Assembly (NCBI GenBank): GCA_013288345.1
Contig: JABDCA010000001.1
Coordinates: 141,532 to 205,531, forward strand
DNA from: Bacteroidota bacterium
Lineage (GTDB): Bacteria > Bacteroidota > Bacteroidia > JABEUT01
Length of the DNA stretch: 64,000 nucleotides
Reading direction: 5' to 3'
Position numbers and translations under genes: made by a program
The notes under the pieces: model-generated
Database searches by the model: none
What the model saw: the letters and a program-made list of their open reading frames with translations, nothing else
Told to the model about the DNA's origin: nothing
Shown here: positions 25,073-33,920 of the stretch, piece by piece
Layout of the letters: each line of letters begins with the position of its first letter
Numbering within the stretch: the stretch's first letter is position 1

Positions 25073-26152
25073 ATGAGAAAACTGCTATTACTTTTTTCTT
25101 TCTGTTTGTTTTCCTTTATCCTGCATGCTTATCCGGCTGATACTGCAGCGCATCACCACAAAAAAAACATTGTTGCAAAATTTATACCGGTAATATCGTA
25201 CGCACCTGAAACGCGTTTTTTATTCGGTTTTGGCGGCCTTGTAACTTTCCAACTGAACAAGGACAGTGCTACAAACCACTCATTAGTAGAAGCTTTTGTG
25301 GCCTATACACAAAACAAACAGGATTATGTTTATGTTCCGTATCAGCTATATACCAAACATAACAACTATTATTTTGAAGGTGAAATAGACTACTATAACT
25401 ACAGTTATTATTACTGGGGCATTGGCACCGAAAGAGTGAATAAAGAACTGTATGATGTGCGCTTTCCGCGTATATCGGTCAATGCATACCGGAAAGTATT
25501 ACCTCACTTTTATGCCGGGTTAGATTATTACTATGAAAACGATAATATATGGAAGACTGCTGACAGTGGGGTGCTGCATACAGGAGAAATATTGGGCAGT
25601 AAAGGCTCGGCAAGTTCGGGTGCAGGCATTAATTTGTTTTACGATACACGCGATAGTATTTATTATCCTCGCCACGGATGGTACATAAAAGCGACATCCT
25701 ATTTTAATTCTCCAACATTAGGTTCTACTTATGCTTATAATAAAATTGTAAGCGATGTTTCCTGGTACAAAAGTTTATCGCAAAGGTTAGTATTGGCACT
25801 TAATGAACACACCCAACTTACCTGGGGCACTATACCGTTTAACCAATTAGCATTGGTGGGTGGCACAAAACAAATACGCGGGTATTATGCCGGTTATTAC
25901 CGCGATGATGATCTTACCTTTTTACAAGGTGAATTACGGATGCATTTAAAAGGCAGGTTTGCAGTCGTGGCATTTGGCTCGGCATCATTAATTGGTAATG
26001 CTCATGTATTCCCGGAAACACCTGCACCTATTTTTGCCGAAGGAATAGGCTTACGCTATAATTACAATGTAAAGCACCACATTAATGTACGGGGCGATAT
26101 AGGCTTTGGGAATACTGTTGAGTATTATTTAACTATCCAGGAAGCATTTTAA
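25073..26152 (+). CDS. Outer-membrane Omp85/BamA-like beta-barrel protein
   Basis: A 359-residue exported protein. A signal peptide (RKLLLLFSFCLFSFILHAYP) is followed directly by a barrel with alternating aromatic strands. The hallmark of the Omp85 C-terminal 'surface antigen' domain is visible: LVGGTKQIRGYYAG holds the IRGY version of the conserved VRGF/Y loop-6 motif, and the preceding FYDTRDSIYYPRHGWYI is the D-x-R-x-x-x-x-P-x-x-G strand. POTRA domains are absent, so this is a short member and not BamA itself. I start at the ATG at 25073, which gives a normal signal sequence. The role is unknown; transport or lipid insertion at the outer membrane is possible. Confidence 0.85.
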   Translation: MRKLLLLFSFCLFSFILHAYPADTAAHHHKKNIVAKFIPVISYAPETRFLFGFGGLVTFQLNKDSATNHSLVEAFVAYTQNKQDYVYVPYQLYTKHNNYYFEGEIDYYNYSYYYWGIGTERVNKELYDVRFPRISVNAYRKVLPHFYAGLDYYYENDNIWKTADSGVLHTGEILGSKGSASSGAGINLFYDTRDSIYYPRHGWYIKATSYFNSPTLGSTYAYNKIVSDVSWYKSLSQRLVLALNEHTQLTWGTIPFNQLALVGGTKQIRGYYAGYYRDDDLTFLQGELRMHLKGRFAVVAFGSASLIGNAHVFPETPAPIFAEGIGLRYNYNVKHHINVRGDIGFGNTVEYYLTIQEAF

Positions 26153-26157
26153 CTATC

Positions 26158-26628
26158 CTAGAATTTCTTCGCTTCTTCCGCTTTGTCCTTATTGGTTATC
26201 CATTCATTCAACTGCCTCACCATGGTGCGGCACTCAACCGTGCCTGTAGTATAGCAAGGGCACATTTTCTCAACAAAGTAGTAATTGCCTTTTACAAAGT
26301 TCATGCTGTTTTGCCTAATGTCTTCATTTGAAACAACCAAACAATTCGACATAGCATAATACATATTCGATTTTTGGTTCATAGCAACAGAATCGCTTTT
26401 CACATAATCGAAAATGTAAAACTCAACTGGCGGTATTTTTACTTTGGTGCATTCGAATTTCCATACTGCTATTGTCCTTTTACCAAGCATAGGTATATAT
26501 GAGGTATCCTTTATCAGTTGACCTGTCCAGCCCACAGGTATTTTCATAGTCAGAACCATCTTTTTCAGATCCTGGCCAAAACCAAGAACGCTTATACAGG
26601 TGAATAGTAAGGCGATAAATGCTTTCAT
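26158..26628 (-). CDS. Secreted hypothetical protein
   Basis: A 156-residue exported protein. A signal peptide (MKAFIALLFTCISVLGFGQ) is followed by a small domain with four Cys, two of them in KMCPCYTTGTVECRTM near the C-terminus, and a charged tail. I do not recognise the family. The promoter-like CAAACTTA at 26647-26654 lies upstream of the ATG at 26628 and overlaps the longer start at 26649. The gene is convergent with the Omp85-like gene (5 bp between stops). Confidence 0.65.
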   Translation of the reverse strand: MKAFIALLFTCISVLGFGQDLKKMVLTMKIPVGWTGQLIKDTSYIPMLGKRTIAVWKFECTKVKIPPVEFYIFDYVKSDSVAMNQKSNMYYAMSNCLVVSNEDIRQNSMNFVKGNYYFVEKMCPCYTTGTVECRTMVRQLNEWITNKDKAEEAKKF

Positions 26629-26646
26629 AATGCGATTATGTTTCAG

Positions 26647-26654
26647 CAAACTTA
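26647..26654 (-). promoter_or_regulatory. Putative -7 element of the secreted hypothetical gene
   Basis: Minus-strand TAAGTTTG matches TAnnTTTG, 19 nt before the ATG at 26628. Confidence 0.4.
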
Positions 26655-26766
26655 TGCAAACTGCTTTCTTGTTTTAAGCCCGGAAATTTTTTTTATTCAC
26701 CGTTACTATCTTATAAAGTTGGCAATCAGATAAATTTTCTTTCTTTTGCATAAATAGAAATTCAGC

Positions 26767-29529
26767 ATGACACCCGACCATCCCCGCAAATTGTTTTTAC
26801 TCGATGCTATGGCATTGATCTACAGGGCATATTTTGCCTTTGCTTCTAATCCGCGTGTAACATCAAAGGGGCTGAACACCTCTGCCATGTTTGGGTTTAC
26901 TAATACCCTACTCGAGGTATTTGAAAAAGAAAAGCCAACACACATGGCTATCGTTTTCGATACACATGCGCCAACTGTCCGCCACGATATGGATGCCAAT
27001 TATAAAGCCAACCGTGCCGATACCCCGGAAGATATTATTTCGGCAGTACCTTATATTGTAAAAATTGCTGAGGCATTTAAAATACCTGTATTGCTTAAAG
27101 ATGGTTACGAAGCCGATGATATTATTGGAACACTTTCGGTAGAAGCTGAAAAACAGGGGTTCTGTGTATATATGATGACTCCCGATAAAGACTATGGGCA
27201 ATTGGTTACCGACAATGTTATCATATACAAACCATCAAATAAAGGAAAGCCGGCAGAAATGCTTGGGGTAAAAGAAATATGTGCTAAATATGGCATTACC
27301 AGCACCAAACAGGTAATTGATATACTTGGCTTAATGGGCGATGCAGTAGATAACATACCAGGCATACCAGGCGTGGGTGAAAAAACTGCTTTGCAATTGG
27401 TACATGAATTTGGCAGTGTAGAAAATGTATTGGCAAATACCGACAAACTAAAAGGCAAGCTGAAAGAAAAAGTAGAGATGAACAAGCAAAAGGCTATCGA
27501 TTCGAAGAAATTGGCAACCATTATTTGCGATGTTCCGCTGCCATTCAGCTTAGATGAGATGGAATTAGGCACACCTGATAAAAAACTTTTGCTGGAAGTA
27601 TTTAACGAATTGGAATTTAAAACATTTGCAGTAAGGGCTATAAAAGATTTCTTCCCCGGAGAAAGCTTTAAGGTAGAGAACGGGCAAGCAATTCAGCATA
27701 CAGAAACAAAGACTGAAGGAAGTATTGAAGCACCAGTTATAACAGAAAGCGAACACGTAATTGGTTCTAAAAAAATTGAAGGTAAATATGAACTGGTCCA
27801 AAACATCGAATCCTTAAAAAATAAAATACAGAATCCTGCACAATTAGGATTTTACATTGCCATACAAAGTGGTGAATGCCTTGGCATGGCTTTCAGCCCC
27901 AAAGAGGGTGAAGCTTATTTTATAAATGCACCTCATAAAGAAGAATGGCATTTACTGAAAGACATTTTCGAGAGTACTAGTCCGAAGATAGGTTACGATA
28001 TTAAAAAGTGTATTAAATTTTTGCATGGTAAGGGAGTACAGGTAAAAGGAGATTTTTTTGATGTACTTATTGCACATTTCCTGGTACGTCCTGAAAGCAA
28101 TCATTCTATACCCGATATTTCATCAACCACACTTAGCCTGGCCATATCAGAGTTTGGCGCTGAAACCCGTAAGCCTTTGAAAGAGCAGTTGAGCATGGAT
28201 ATGATATCGAGTGAACAAATAATGCAAATATGCTGCGAACGTGCCGATGTATTGTTCAGGTTAAAGGATACGCTTACGAAAAAGATAGAAGAAGTAGGAG
28301 CTAAACGCTTATTCAATGAAGTAGAAATTCCGTTGGAGAATGTGTTGGCGGAAATGGAGCTGGAAGGAATAAAAGTAGATAAAGGCGCCTTAAAGGAGAT
28401 TTCGGTTGCATTACAAAATGATATTGAGGGCCTGAAGAAAGAGATACAAACCATGGCCGGGCTTGAGTTTAACATTGACTCACCCAAGCAGGTTGGTGAA
28501 GTGCTTTTTGAAAGATTAAAAATATCAGATAAAGCCAAAAAGACTAAAACCGGCCAATATTCAACAGGTGAAGAGGTGTTAACTGAGTTATCGGACAAAC
28601 ACCCGGTGGTACAAAAAATATTGGACTACCGCGAATTACAAAAATTAAAGAACACCTATGTAGATGCACTACCGTTGTTGGTTGATTCAAAAACAGGCAG
28701 ACTACACACTACCTTTAACCAGGTGGTTGCGGTTACAGGCAGGCTAAGTTCTGAGGACCCTAACCTGCAAAACATTCCCATCCGTACTGAAAGAGGGCGA
28801 GAGATACGCAAGGCATTTATACCCGGTGATGAAAATAAAGTTTTACTATCAGCCGATTATTCTCAGATAGAATTAAGAATAATAGCATCGCTTAGTGAAG
28901 ATGCAGCTATGATAGAAGCTTTTAAACAAAACGTAGATATACATTCAGCAACCGCTTCCAGAATTTATAATGTAGCCTTAGATGGAGTAACTTCTGAAAT
29001 GCGCAGGAATGCCAAGACAGTAAACTTTGGTATCATATACGGTATATCGGCATTTGGTTTATCACAACGTTTAGGTATTGCTCGCAAAGAAGCATCGGAT
29101 ATAATTAACCAGTACTTTACCCAATATGCTGCTGTTAAAGAATACATGGATAAGAGCATTGCTAACGCAAGACAAAAGGGTTATGTAGAAACCCTTATGG
29201 GCAGAAAACGTTATCTGGCTGATATTAATTCTAAAAATTATGCTGTACGTGGTTTTGCTGAGCGAAATGCAATAAATGCACCTATTCAGGGCTCAGCAGC
29301 CGATATGATAAAGATTGCCATGATCAATATTGCCCACGAGATTAAGAAATTAAGCCTGCGTTCGAAGATGATATTGACCGTTCATGACGAATTGGTTTTT
29401 GATGCCTATCCTAACGAAATGGATATATTAAAACCAATGGTTGAGCATAAAATGAAAACAGCTATGACACTTAATGTACCTATAGATGTAAATATGGGTG
29501 TAGGTAAGAATTGGTTAGAGGCGCACTAA
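26767..29529 (+). CDS. polA: DNA polymerase I with intact 5'-nuclease and polymerase but degenerate 3'-5' exonuclease
   Basis: A 920-residue polymerase for Okazaki-fragment processing and repair. The 5'-nuclease domain (1-290) keeps its acidic residues (FLLDAMALIYRAY, GYEADDIIG, TPDKDYGQLV, LMGDAVDNIPGIPGVGEKT). The polymerase domain has motif A SADYSQIELRI, motif B RRNAKTVNFGIIYG (Phe at the ribose-discrimination helix) and motif C TVHDELVFD. The middle exonuclease domain has lost its metal ligands: the DxE of exo I reads YIAIQSG (363-369), exo II reads GYDIKKC (409-415) with Cys for the Asp, and exo III has Ile488 and Arg492 where Y-x-x-x-D is expected. Proofreading is therefore probably absent. 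The gene is monocistronic. Confidence 0.95.
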   Translation: MTPDHPRKLFLLDAMALIYRAYFAFASNPRVTSKGLNTSAMFGFTNTLLEVFEKEKPTHMAIVFDTHAPTVRHDMDANYKANRADTPEDIISAVPYIVKIAEAFKIPVLLKDGYEADDIIGTLSVEAEKQGFCVYMMTPDKDYGQLVTDNVIIYKPSNKGKPAEMLGVKEICAKYGITSTKQVIDILGLMGDAVDNIPGIPGVGEKTALQLVHEFGSVENVLANTDKLKGKLKEKVEMNKQKAIDSKKLATIICDVPLPFSLDEMELGTPDKKLLLEVFNELEFKTFAVRAIKDFFPGESFKVENGQAIQHTETKTEGSIEAPVITESEHVIGSKKIEGKYELVQNIESLKNKIQNPAQLGFYIAIQSGECLGMAFSPKEGEAYFINAPHKEEWHLLKDIFESTSPKIGYDIKKCIKFLHGKGVQVKGDFFDVLIAHFLVRPESNHSIPDISSTTLSLAISEFGAETRKPLKEQLSMDMISSEQIMQICCERADVLFRLKDTLTKKIEEVGAKRLFNEVEIPLENVLAEMELEGIKVDKGALKEISVALQNDIEGLKKEIQTMAGLEFNIDSPKQVGEVLFERLKISDKAKKTKTGQYSTGEEVLTELSDKHPVVQKILDYRELQKLKNTYVDALPLLVDSKTGRLHTTFNQVVAVTGRLSSEDPNLQNIPIRTERGREIRKAFIPGDENKVLLSADYSQIELRIIASLSEDAAMIEAFKQNVDIHSATASRIYNVALDGVTSEMRRNAKTVNFGIIYGISAFGLSQRLGIARKEASDIINQYFTQYAAVKEYMDKSIANARQKGYVETLMGRKRYLADINSKNYAVRGFAERNAINAPIQGSAADMIKIAMINIAHEIKKLSLRSKMILTVHDELVFDAYPNEMDILKPMVEHKMKTAMTLNVPIDVNMGVGKNWLEAH

Positions 29530-29663
29530 AAGAAACCAAAGCCCACCCAATCCTCGCAAAGGGAGGACTTGTTGTGTTCCATATTCTTGTATTCTATTCG
29601 TGTAATTCGTGGCTATCTCTGTTAAAAACTGTTAATCTTTAAGTCAATCAGGGTTTTGTGATA

Positions 29664-29671
29664 TACCTTTG
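29664..29671 (+). promoter_or_regulatory. Putative -7 element before the small Cys-rich genes
   Basis: TACCTTTG matches TAnnTTTG and ends 5 nt before the ATG at 29677. Confidence 0.35.
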
Positions 29672-29676
29672 TATCC

Positions 29677-30036
29677 ATGAAACTGGCAGCATCTATATTA
29701 TTGTTTTTCTTTTCCTTTTTAACTGTGCAGCCTTTATTGTCTGTAGTTGAATCATTTCACACAGAGAAGAAAGCGACTTGCACCATGTCTTGCTGCAATC
29801 AGCATAAAGAAAAGAAAGCCCCTGCACCAATGAAAGGCATGTGTGGCGATATGTCGTGTAATCCTTTTGGTGAATATGCCTGTTGCACAGGATTCATCGT
29901 TTCAAATAACATTCTCTTTAGCTTCACGCCTCAACGGACAAGCAAAAATTCTATACTCTTTACCCAATCTTATATTTCGCGCTTTGCATCTGATTGCTGG
30001 CGCCCGCCCGAAAATACTGTGTCCATACCCGGATAA
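29677..30036 (+). CDS. Small exported Cys-rich protein
   Basis: A 119-residue exported protein. A signal peptide (KLAASILLFFFSFLTVQPLL) is followed by CTMSCCNQH, MCGDMSCNPFGEYACC and SDCWRPPEN, giving about nine Cys with His and Met nearby. This spacing suggests metal binding (copper or zinc). Small proteins of this style often sit beside copper-handling genes in Bacteroidota, but none is visible here and I cannot name the family. A second Cys-rich gene follows 35 bp downstream and ends at a strong terminator, so the two form one small operon. Confidence 0.65.
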   Translation: MKLAASILLFFFSFLTVQPLLSVVESFHTEKKATCTMSCCNQHKEKKAPAPMKGMCGDMSCNPFGEYACCTGFIVSNNILFSFTPQRTSKNSILFTQSYISRFASDCWRPPENTVSIPG

Positions 30037-30071
30037 AATAAACAGTATTTTAATTTTTTAAATTCAATATT

Positions 30072-30293
30072 ATGAAACGTAAACTTGTTATAGCAGGTTC
30101 AGCTATGCTTCTTGCATTGTCTGCTCTTGCACAGAATGGTACAACTGATAAAAACACAAAGGATAAACCTTGTTGCACAGCTTGCACCAAACATTGCGGA
30201 TGCGATAAAAGCTGTTGCACAAATGGCAAATGCGATAAGAACAATTGTTCGCATGAGGCCTGCAGCAAACCGAAAAGCGGTAGCAGCAAATAA
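30072..30293 (+). CDS. Small exported metallothionein-like Cys-rich protein
   Basis: A 73-residue protein with a signal peptide (MKRKLVIAGSAMLLALSALA, cleavage near AQN). The mature part of about 52 residues has ten Cys in pairs and C-x-C or C-x-x-C spacings (PCCTAC, HCGCDKSCC), mixed with Lys, Asp and His. It resembles a periplasmic metal-chelating peptide, but it is too short for a family call. A second open frame on the same strand (30112-30300) is a shadow. It lies between the first Cys-rich gene and a terminator. Confidence 0.65.
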   Translation: MKRKLVIAGSAMLLALSALAQNGTTDKNTKDKPCCTACTKHCGCDKSCCTNGKCDKNNCSHEACSKPKSGSSK

Positions 30294-30313
30294 GGTGTAA
30301 TCTTGTTACATTT

Positions 30314-30340
30314 AAAGGGAGGCTAATTGCCTCCCTTTTT
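30314..30340 (+). terminator. Intrinsic terminator after the Cys-rich pair
   Basis: Ten-bp perfect stem AAAGGGAGGC / GCCTCCCTTT (30314-30323 and 30329-30338) with a 5-nt loop and a following T run. It lies 20 nt after the stop codon. Confidence 0.85.
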
Positions 30341-30788
30341 ATATAGAAAAATGGAACTTGGTTTCTACCCTTTCTTTCAATGCTTTGTTCATCAACTCAA
30401 AGCCTTGTTTGGTATTTACATCCAGCATCTTTGTAAACAATGGAATTAGTATTCCCCTGAATTGCTCCCTCTGCACAAATGTAGTTGTACCGTTTCCGTT
30501 ATCGGTAAGTTCAAAAATATGTTCGCCATCAAAAAGGCCTGGCACAATCATATGGCCAAGCCATCGGAAACTTTTGTTCACATCAAACTTCAACACATTG
30601 GGTTTAAAGGTCATGCTTCTGGCACCGGGTGGCTCAATTCTTACTTCTATTTTATTATTTGTCTTTACATTGCCTCTCAGCCATTTCAAGAAAGGATTCC
30701 AGTTAGGGTAGTCACCAAAATTGGTAAGCACCTTCCATACTTTATCAGGCGTGGCATTTATTATTATATCAGTTTTTATTTCCTTCAT
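30339..30788 (-). CDS. SRPBCC (START-like) domain protein
   Basis: A 149-residue cytosolic protein of the Bet v 1/START superfamily. The start (KEIKTDIIINATPDKVWKVL, then FGDYPNWNPFLKW) is typical of the polyketide-cyclase/dehydrase-like SRPBCC family, which forms a hydrophobic ligand pocket. The ligand is not predictable. The frame could start 18 bp earlier, but a TAnnTTTG element at 30804-30811 overlaps that start, so the ATG at 30788 is used. The gene stands alone, convergent with the Cys-rich operon. Confidence 0.85.
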   Translation of the reverse strand: MKEIKTDIIINATPDKVWKVLTNFGDYPNWNPFLKWLRGNVKTNNKIEVRIEPPGARSMTFKPNVLKFDVNKSFRWLGHMIVPGLFDGEHIFELTDNGNGTTTFVQREQFRGILIPLFTKMLDVNTKQGFELMNKALKERVETKFHFSI

Positions 30789-30803
30789 GGTGTAAATTTT
30801 AAT

Positions 30804-30811
30804 CAAATCTA
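30804..30811 (-). promoter_or_regulatory. Putative -7 element of the SRPBCC gene
   Basis: Minus-strand TAGATTTG matches TAnnTTTG, 16 nt before the ATG at 30788. Confidence 0.4.
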
Positions 30812-30912
30812 CAATTGATAATACCCGTCATCCAGAGCAAATAGGTGGCAGAACTTATAAAGTCGGTGAAAGGCAGAAAAAGTCGGTAAATACCGAACCT
30901 TTTATAAAAGAA

Positions 30913-30940
30913 GAAGCCGGTATATTGCTATACCGGCTTC
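30913..30940 (-). terminator. Intrinsic terminator of the T9SS beta-repeat gene
   Basis: A perfect 12-bp stem GAAGCCGGTATA / TATACCGGCTTC with a 4-nt loop. On the minus strand it is followed by TTCTTTTA and lies 26 nt after the stop codon at 30966. Confidence 0.85.
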
Positions 30941-30965
30941 AAACCATAAACCAACAAGAATTTAA

Positions 30966-33218
30966 TTACATTTTAATGAACTTCTGTACAACAATCATTT
31001 TGTCGTTATGGAACTTTACGAAATAATTACCCGGAGCTAATGTGTTAACCGGAATAGCAGCTTCGGTACCTGAGATGGTAAACGAACCTACAACCTGACC
31101 AAGTACATTATACACATCGGCATAAAGCACGCCGGTATTTGCTGTGTAATTTTTCACGTAAAGGTTTTCAGATACCGGGTTAGGGTATATTGAAATCGCG
31201 CTGTTCTTTACAATCTGATCGATTCCTGTAACTGCATTCCTATTGAATACAGCAAAGGGGCTCATAGAAGTAATAGCAGATCTTTGTATACTGAACATTC
31301 CACCAGCAACAACAGTTGCATTTAACGAATCAGTTACTTTATCCCAAGCGCCTGCAGTGTAATGTGCAATATAATCGCCTGTGCGTATAAAGCCATTTAC
31401 TTCACTTGCCGGAGACCAGGTCAACTGCATATCGGCATTAAGGCCCGAAGTAATACTGGTTTGAAATAACCAGGTTGAGTTTACCATAGGTTGGGTTGCA
31501 GATAATAATGCACCTGATGTACCCGATACATAAACACCCTTTGTAACATTTACTCCTACTGTGCCTGTAGATGAACCTACATTAAGCATTATGCTAGCCG
31601 GGGAATAAGTAATAGCAGTACCTACAGGGAATGTATCAACAACAGATACGGCAGCATTCCTTGTTAAGTAGCCGCCTGCATTAGTAATAACATACGAATT
31701 AGCATTTGCACCGGTGATAGAACCAGTTGTTGCAATTTGTAAGTTATTGCTTCCTGTATTGATATGGCCATTCGTTAAATTCAATTTTCCGTTAACAACC
31801 AAATCAGAACCTAACATTACTGAACCTGCAGCGCCGATATTCACATCGAAATTATTAACTGCATTGCCCGGATATGTAAACGATAATGAATCACTTGTAG
31901 ATGAAGATGCCATAACCGACACATTCGAAACCGAGGTAGAGAATACTTTACCTGTACCAAGTGCTGCAATATCACCCTTTATAGAAAGATTATGCCCGTT
32001 GAGAACTAATGTTCCTGCTTTCAGGTTAATAGTATCGACAACCATATCGGTACCCATTGTTACTGTATTGGCGTTACCAACGTTCAGCACGAAATTACCT
32101 ATACTAGCACCAACAAGTGATATAGTAGGAAGAATTGAAGCGCTGCCATTTATAACTAAACCTGATTTAGAATTCACCATTAATGAACCGGTTCCAACAA
32201 AGCCACCGTTTAAGGTAAGCATTGCTCCATTCATATTTAGGTTACTACCACCTGTAAGTGTTAAAGTACTATCTACTGCAAGATCAGTTGAAAGTGTAGC
32301 AGTTTTACCTGAACCCACATTTAATGTCAACCCATTCAATAAACGCGATGCGCTTGTAAATGCAATGTTTGAAGATAATGTACCTGGAGTATTAATTACA
32401 AGGTCAGCTTTAGCATCACCTGTAATAGTACCGGTACCAGTTACAACGCCATTTACGGTAAGTTTATGTGCACTAAGTATCAATGCGCCGCTAACCATTT
32501 TCAACGAATCATTAAGTATAATACTCGATGCCAGTGTTACGCTATTTCCTGCCAACACATTTACTGTCATACTATTTAATCCTGTGCCGCTTAATTCAAG
32601 GCCAGATGTGATAGAAGGAGATATATAGTTTACATTATACTTTGATGTAAGTCCTAATGTACCACCACTTGTCATGATAGCACCGCCCTTTACATTAATA
32701 ACAGAGCCTGTTCCCATAGTAAGGCTTCCACCAGTCATAACTGTAAGAGTACCGCTGTTTGTAAGTGTATCGTTTATCATCATTACTGCAGGAGTACTAA
32801 GTGCAACAATTGCATTTGAAACTGTATTAGCTGTAAGAGTTCCTGAAAATGAAAATATACTTCCTGCCATCATTATTACTTTATTGGCAATAATTGTACC
32901 AGAACCTGAAAAGGTTCCTGCCATTACAATAATTGAATTGGTAGCCGAAGTCATTGTACCTGTTAAAGCAACTGTTCCGCCTGCTGCGCCGTTAAGCACT
33001 ATAGTGCTATCCATAGTAATTATTATTCCTGTACCAATGGTTACCTGGTCAAGTGGAGTTAAAATAAATTTAGGAGCTACTCCGCCCCAGGTAACAGGAT
33101 CGCTCCAGTTACCCGATTTTGCAGCAATATATGCTGCGCCTGAAGCAAGACTACTGCAAAGCGTTCCCGCCAGCAATACCATGCCAATTTTTGTTGAATT
33201 TAATAGATTAATTTTCAT
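30966..33218 (-). CDS. Secreted repetitive beta-helix-like protein with T9SS type A tail
   Basis: A 750-residue exported protein. After the signal peptide comes a SGNWSDPVTWGGVAP segment, which is typical of the start of Bacteroidota adhesin-like and G8-like proteins. A long region of degenerate repeats rich in Gly, Thr, Ser, Val and Leu follows (about 60-560: LTLNGGFVGTGSLMVNSKSG, VNGVVTGTGTITGDAKAD), probably a beta-solenoid. The last 80 residues (ISIYPNPVSENLYVKNY ... VYNVLGQVVGSF) form a type A T9SS sorting domain, so the protein is exported and probably anchored to the surface. Two long antisense frames on the plus strand arise from codon bias and are not genes. Function probably adhesive; unproven. 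Confidence 0.8.
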   Translation of the reverse strand: MKINLLNSTKIGMVLLAGTLCSSLASGAAYIAAKSGNWSDPVTWGGVAPKFILTPLDQVTIGTGIIITMDSTIVLNGAAGGTVALTGTMTSATNSIIVMAGTFSGSGTIIANKVIMMAGSIFSFSGTLTANTVSNAIVALSTPAVMMINDTLTNSGTLTVMTGGSLTMGTGSVINVKGGAIMTSGGTLGLTSKYNVNYISPSITSGLELSGTGLNSMTVNVLAGNSVTLASSIILNDSLKMVSGALILSAHKLTVNGVVTGTGTITGDAKADLVINTPGTLSSNIAFTSASRLLNGLTLNVGSGKTATLSTDLAVDSTLTLTGGSNLNMNGAMLTLNGGFVGTGSLMVNSKSGLVINGSASILPTISLVGASIGNFVLNVGNANTVTMGTDMVVDTINLKAGTLVLNGHNLSIKGDIAALGTGKVFSTSVSNVSVMASSSTSDSLSFTYPGNAVNNFDVNIGAAGSVMLGSDLVVNGKLNLTNGHINTGSNNLQIATTGSITGANANSYVITNAGGYLTRNAAVSVVDTFPVGTAITYSPASIMLNVGSSTGTVGVNVTKGVYVSGTSGALLSATQPMVNSTWLFQTSITSGLNADMQLTWSPASEVNGFIRTGDYIAHYTAGAWDKVTDSLNATVVAGGMFSIQRSAITSMSPFAVFNRNAVTGIDQIVKNSAISIYPNPVSENLYVKNYTANTGVLYADVYNVLGQVVGSFTISGTEAAIPVNTLAPGNYFVKFHNDKMIVVQKFIKM

Positions 33219-33316
33219 GATTTTTATTTTTAGATTATTAGTAAATTATTGAGTGGCAAAAGTGGGTGCATTCCGCGATTGGAGCGTTATATAGAAACCG
33301 AAATACTTTATATAGA

Positions 33317-33877
33317 TTACATGTTTTCCAGGTTGCTATTGCGCTTTTCACTCAATCGCTTGTAGTAAGAAGGCGATAAGCCGGTAATCTTTTTAAACTG
33401 GCTTGATAAATGCGCCACACTGCTGTAATGCATTTTTTCAGATATCTCTGAAAGATTAAGCTCGTCATACAGTATTAGTTCCTTAACCCTTTCAATTTTA
33501 TTTATGATAATATACTGCTGTATGGTCATGCCTTTCACATCTGAGAAAGTGTTAGACAAATAAGTATAGTCGTATTTTAATTTCTCACTTATATAATCAG
33601 AGTAATTCATTTTTGGCAATTCATCTCCATAGTGAATCATCTCTATGATAACGCTTTTTATTTTTTCAATAAGTATGTTTTTCTTGTCTTCCATTAACTC
33701 CAGTCCCGACTTAAGTAAGTTCCGTCTCAGCTTTTCGTGTTGCTCCTTAGTTATTCCTGCAGGAAGATCAACTACACCCAAATCAATAGCCACATACTGA
33801 ATTCCGAGTTTTTTTAACTCTTCTTTCACTATCATTCTGCACCGCAGACTAACCATATATTTAATGTATAACTTCAA
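33317..33877 (-). CDS. AraC-family transcriptional regulator with degenerate HMA-like N-terminus
   Basis: A 187-residue DNA-binding protein. The C-terminal 100 residues are the two helix-turn-helix motifs of the AraC/XylS family (GMTIQQYIIINKIERVKELI, then LSEISEKMHYSSVAHLSSQF and FKKITGLSPSYYK). The N-terminus (LYIKYMVSLRCRMIVKEELK) resembles the heavy-metal-associated-like leader found in a Bacteroidota AraC subfamily, with only one of the usual two Cys. I place the start at a TTG at 33877: a TAGCTTTG promoter element at 33904-33911 lies downstream of the ATG candidates at 33967, 33928 and 33919, and AGCAGG is 5 nt before the TTG. The ATG at 33856 is the alternative. Paired palindromes upstream suggest autoregulation. 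Confidence 0.75.
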   Translation of the reverse strand: MKLYIKYMVSLRCRMIVKEELKKLGIQYVAIDLGVVDLPAGITKEQHEKLRRNLLKSGLELMEDKKNILIEKIKSVIIEMIHYGDELPKMNYSDYISEKLKYDYTYLSNTFSDVKGMTIQQYIIINKIERVKELILYDELNLSEISEKMHYSSVAHLSSQFKKITGLSPSYYKRLSEKRNSNLENM

Positions 33878-33903
33878 AACAACCTGCTTATATTGGTTAT
33901 AAG

Positions 33904-33911
33904 CAAAGCTA
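33904..33911 (-). promoter_or_regulatory. Putative -7 element of the AraC regulator gene
   Basis: Minus-strand TAGCTTTG matches TAnnTTTG, 26 nt before the TTG start at 33877. Confidence 0.42.
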
Positions 33912-33920
33912 CTATGCATG

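Noticed and set aside
31714-33252. Two long plus-strand frames of 304 and 192 residues
   Set aside because: They run antisense to the T9SS beta-repeat gene and reflect its Thr/Val/Gly-rich codon use; the minus-strand frame has a signal peptide and T9SS tail.
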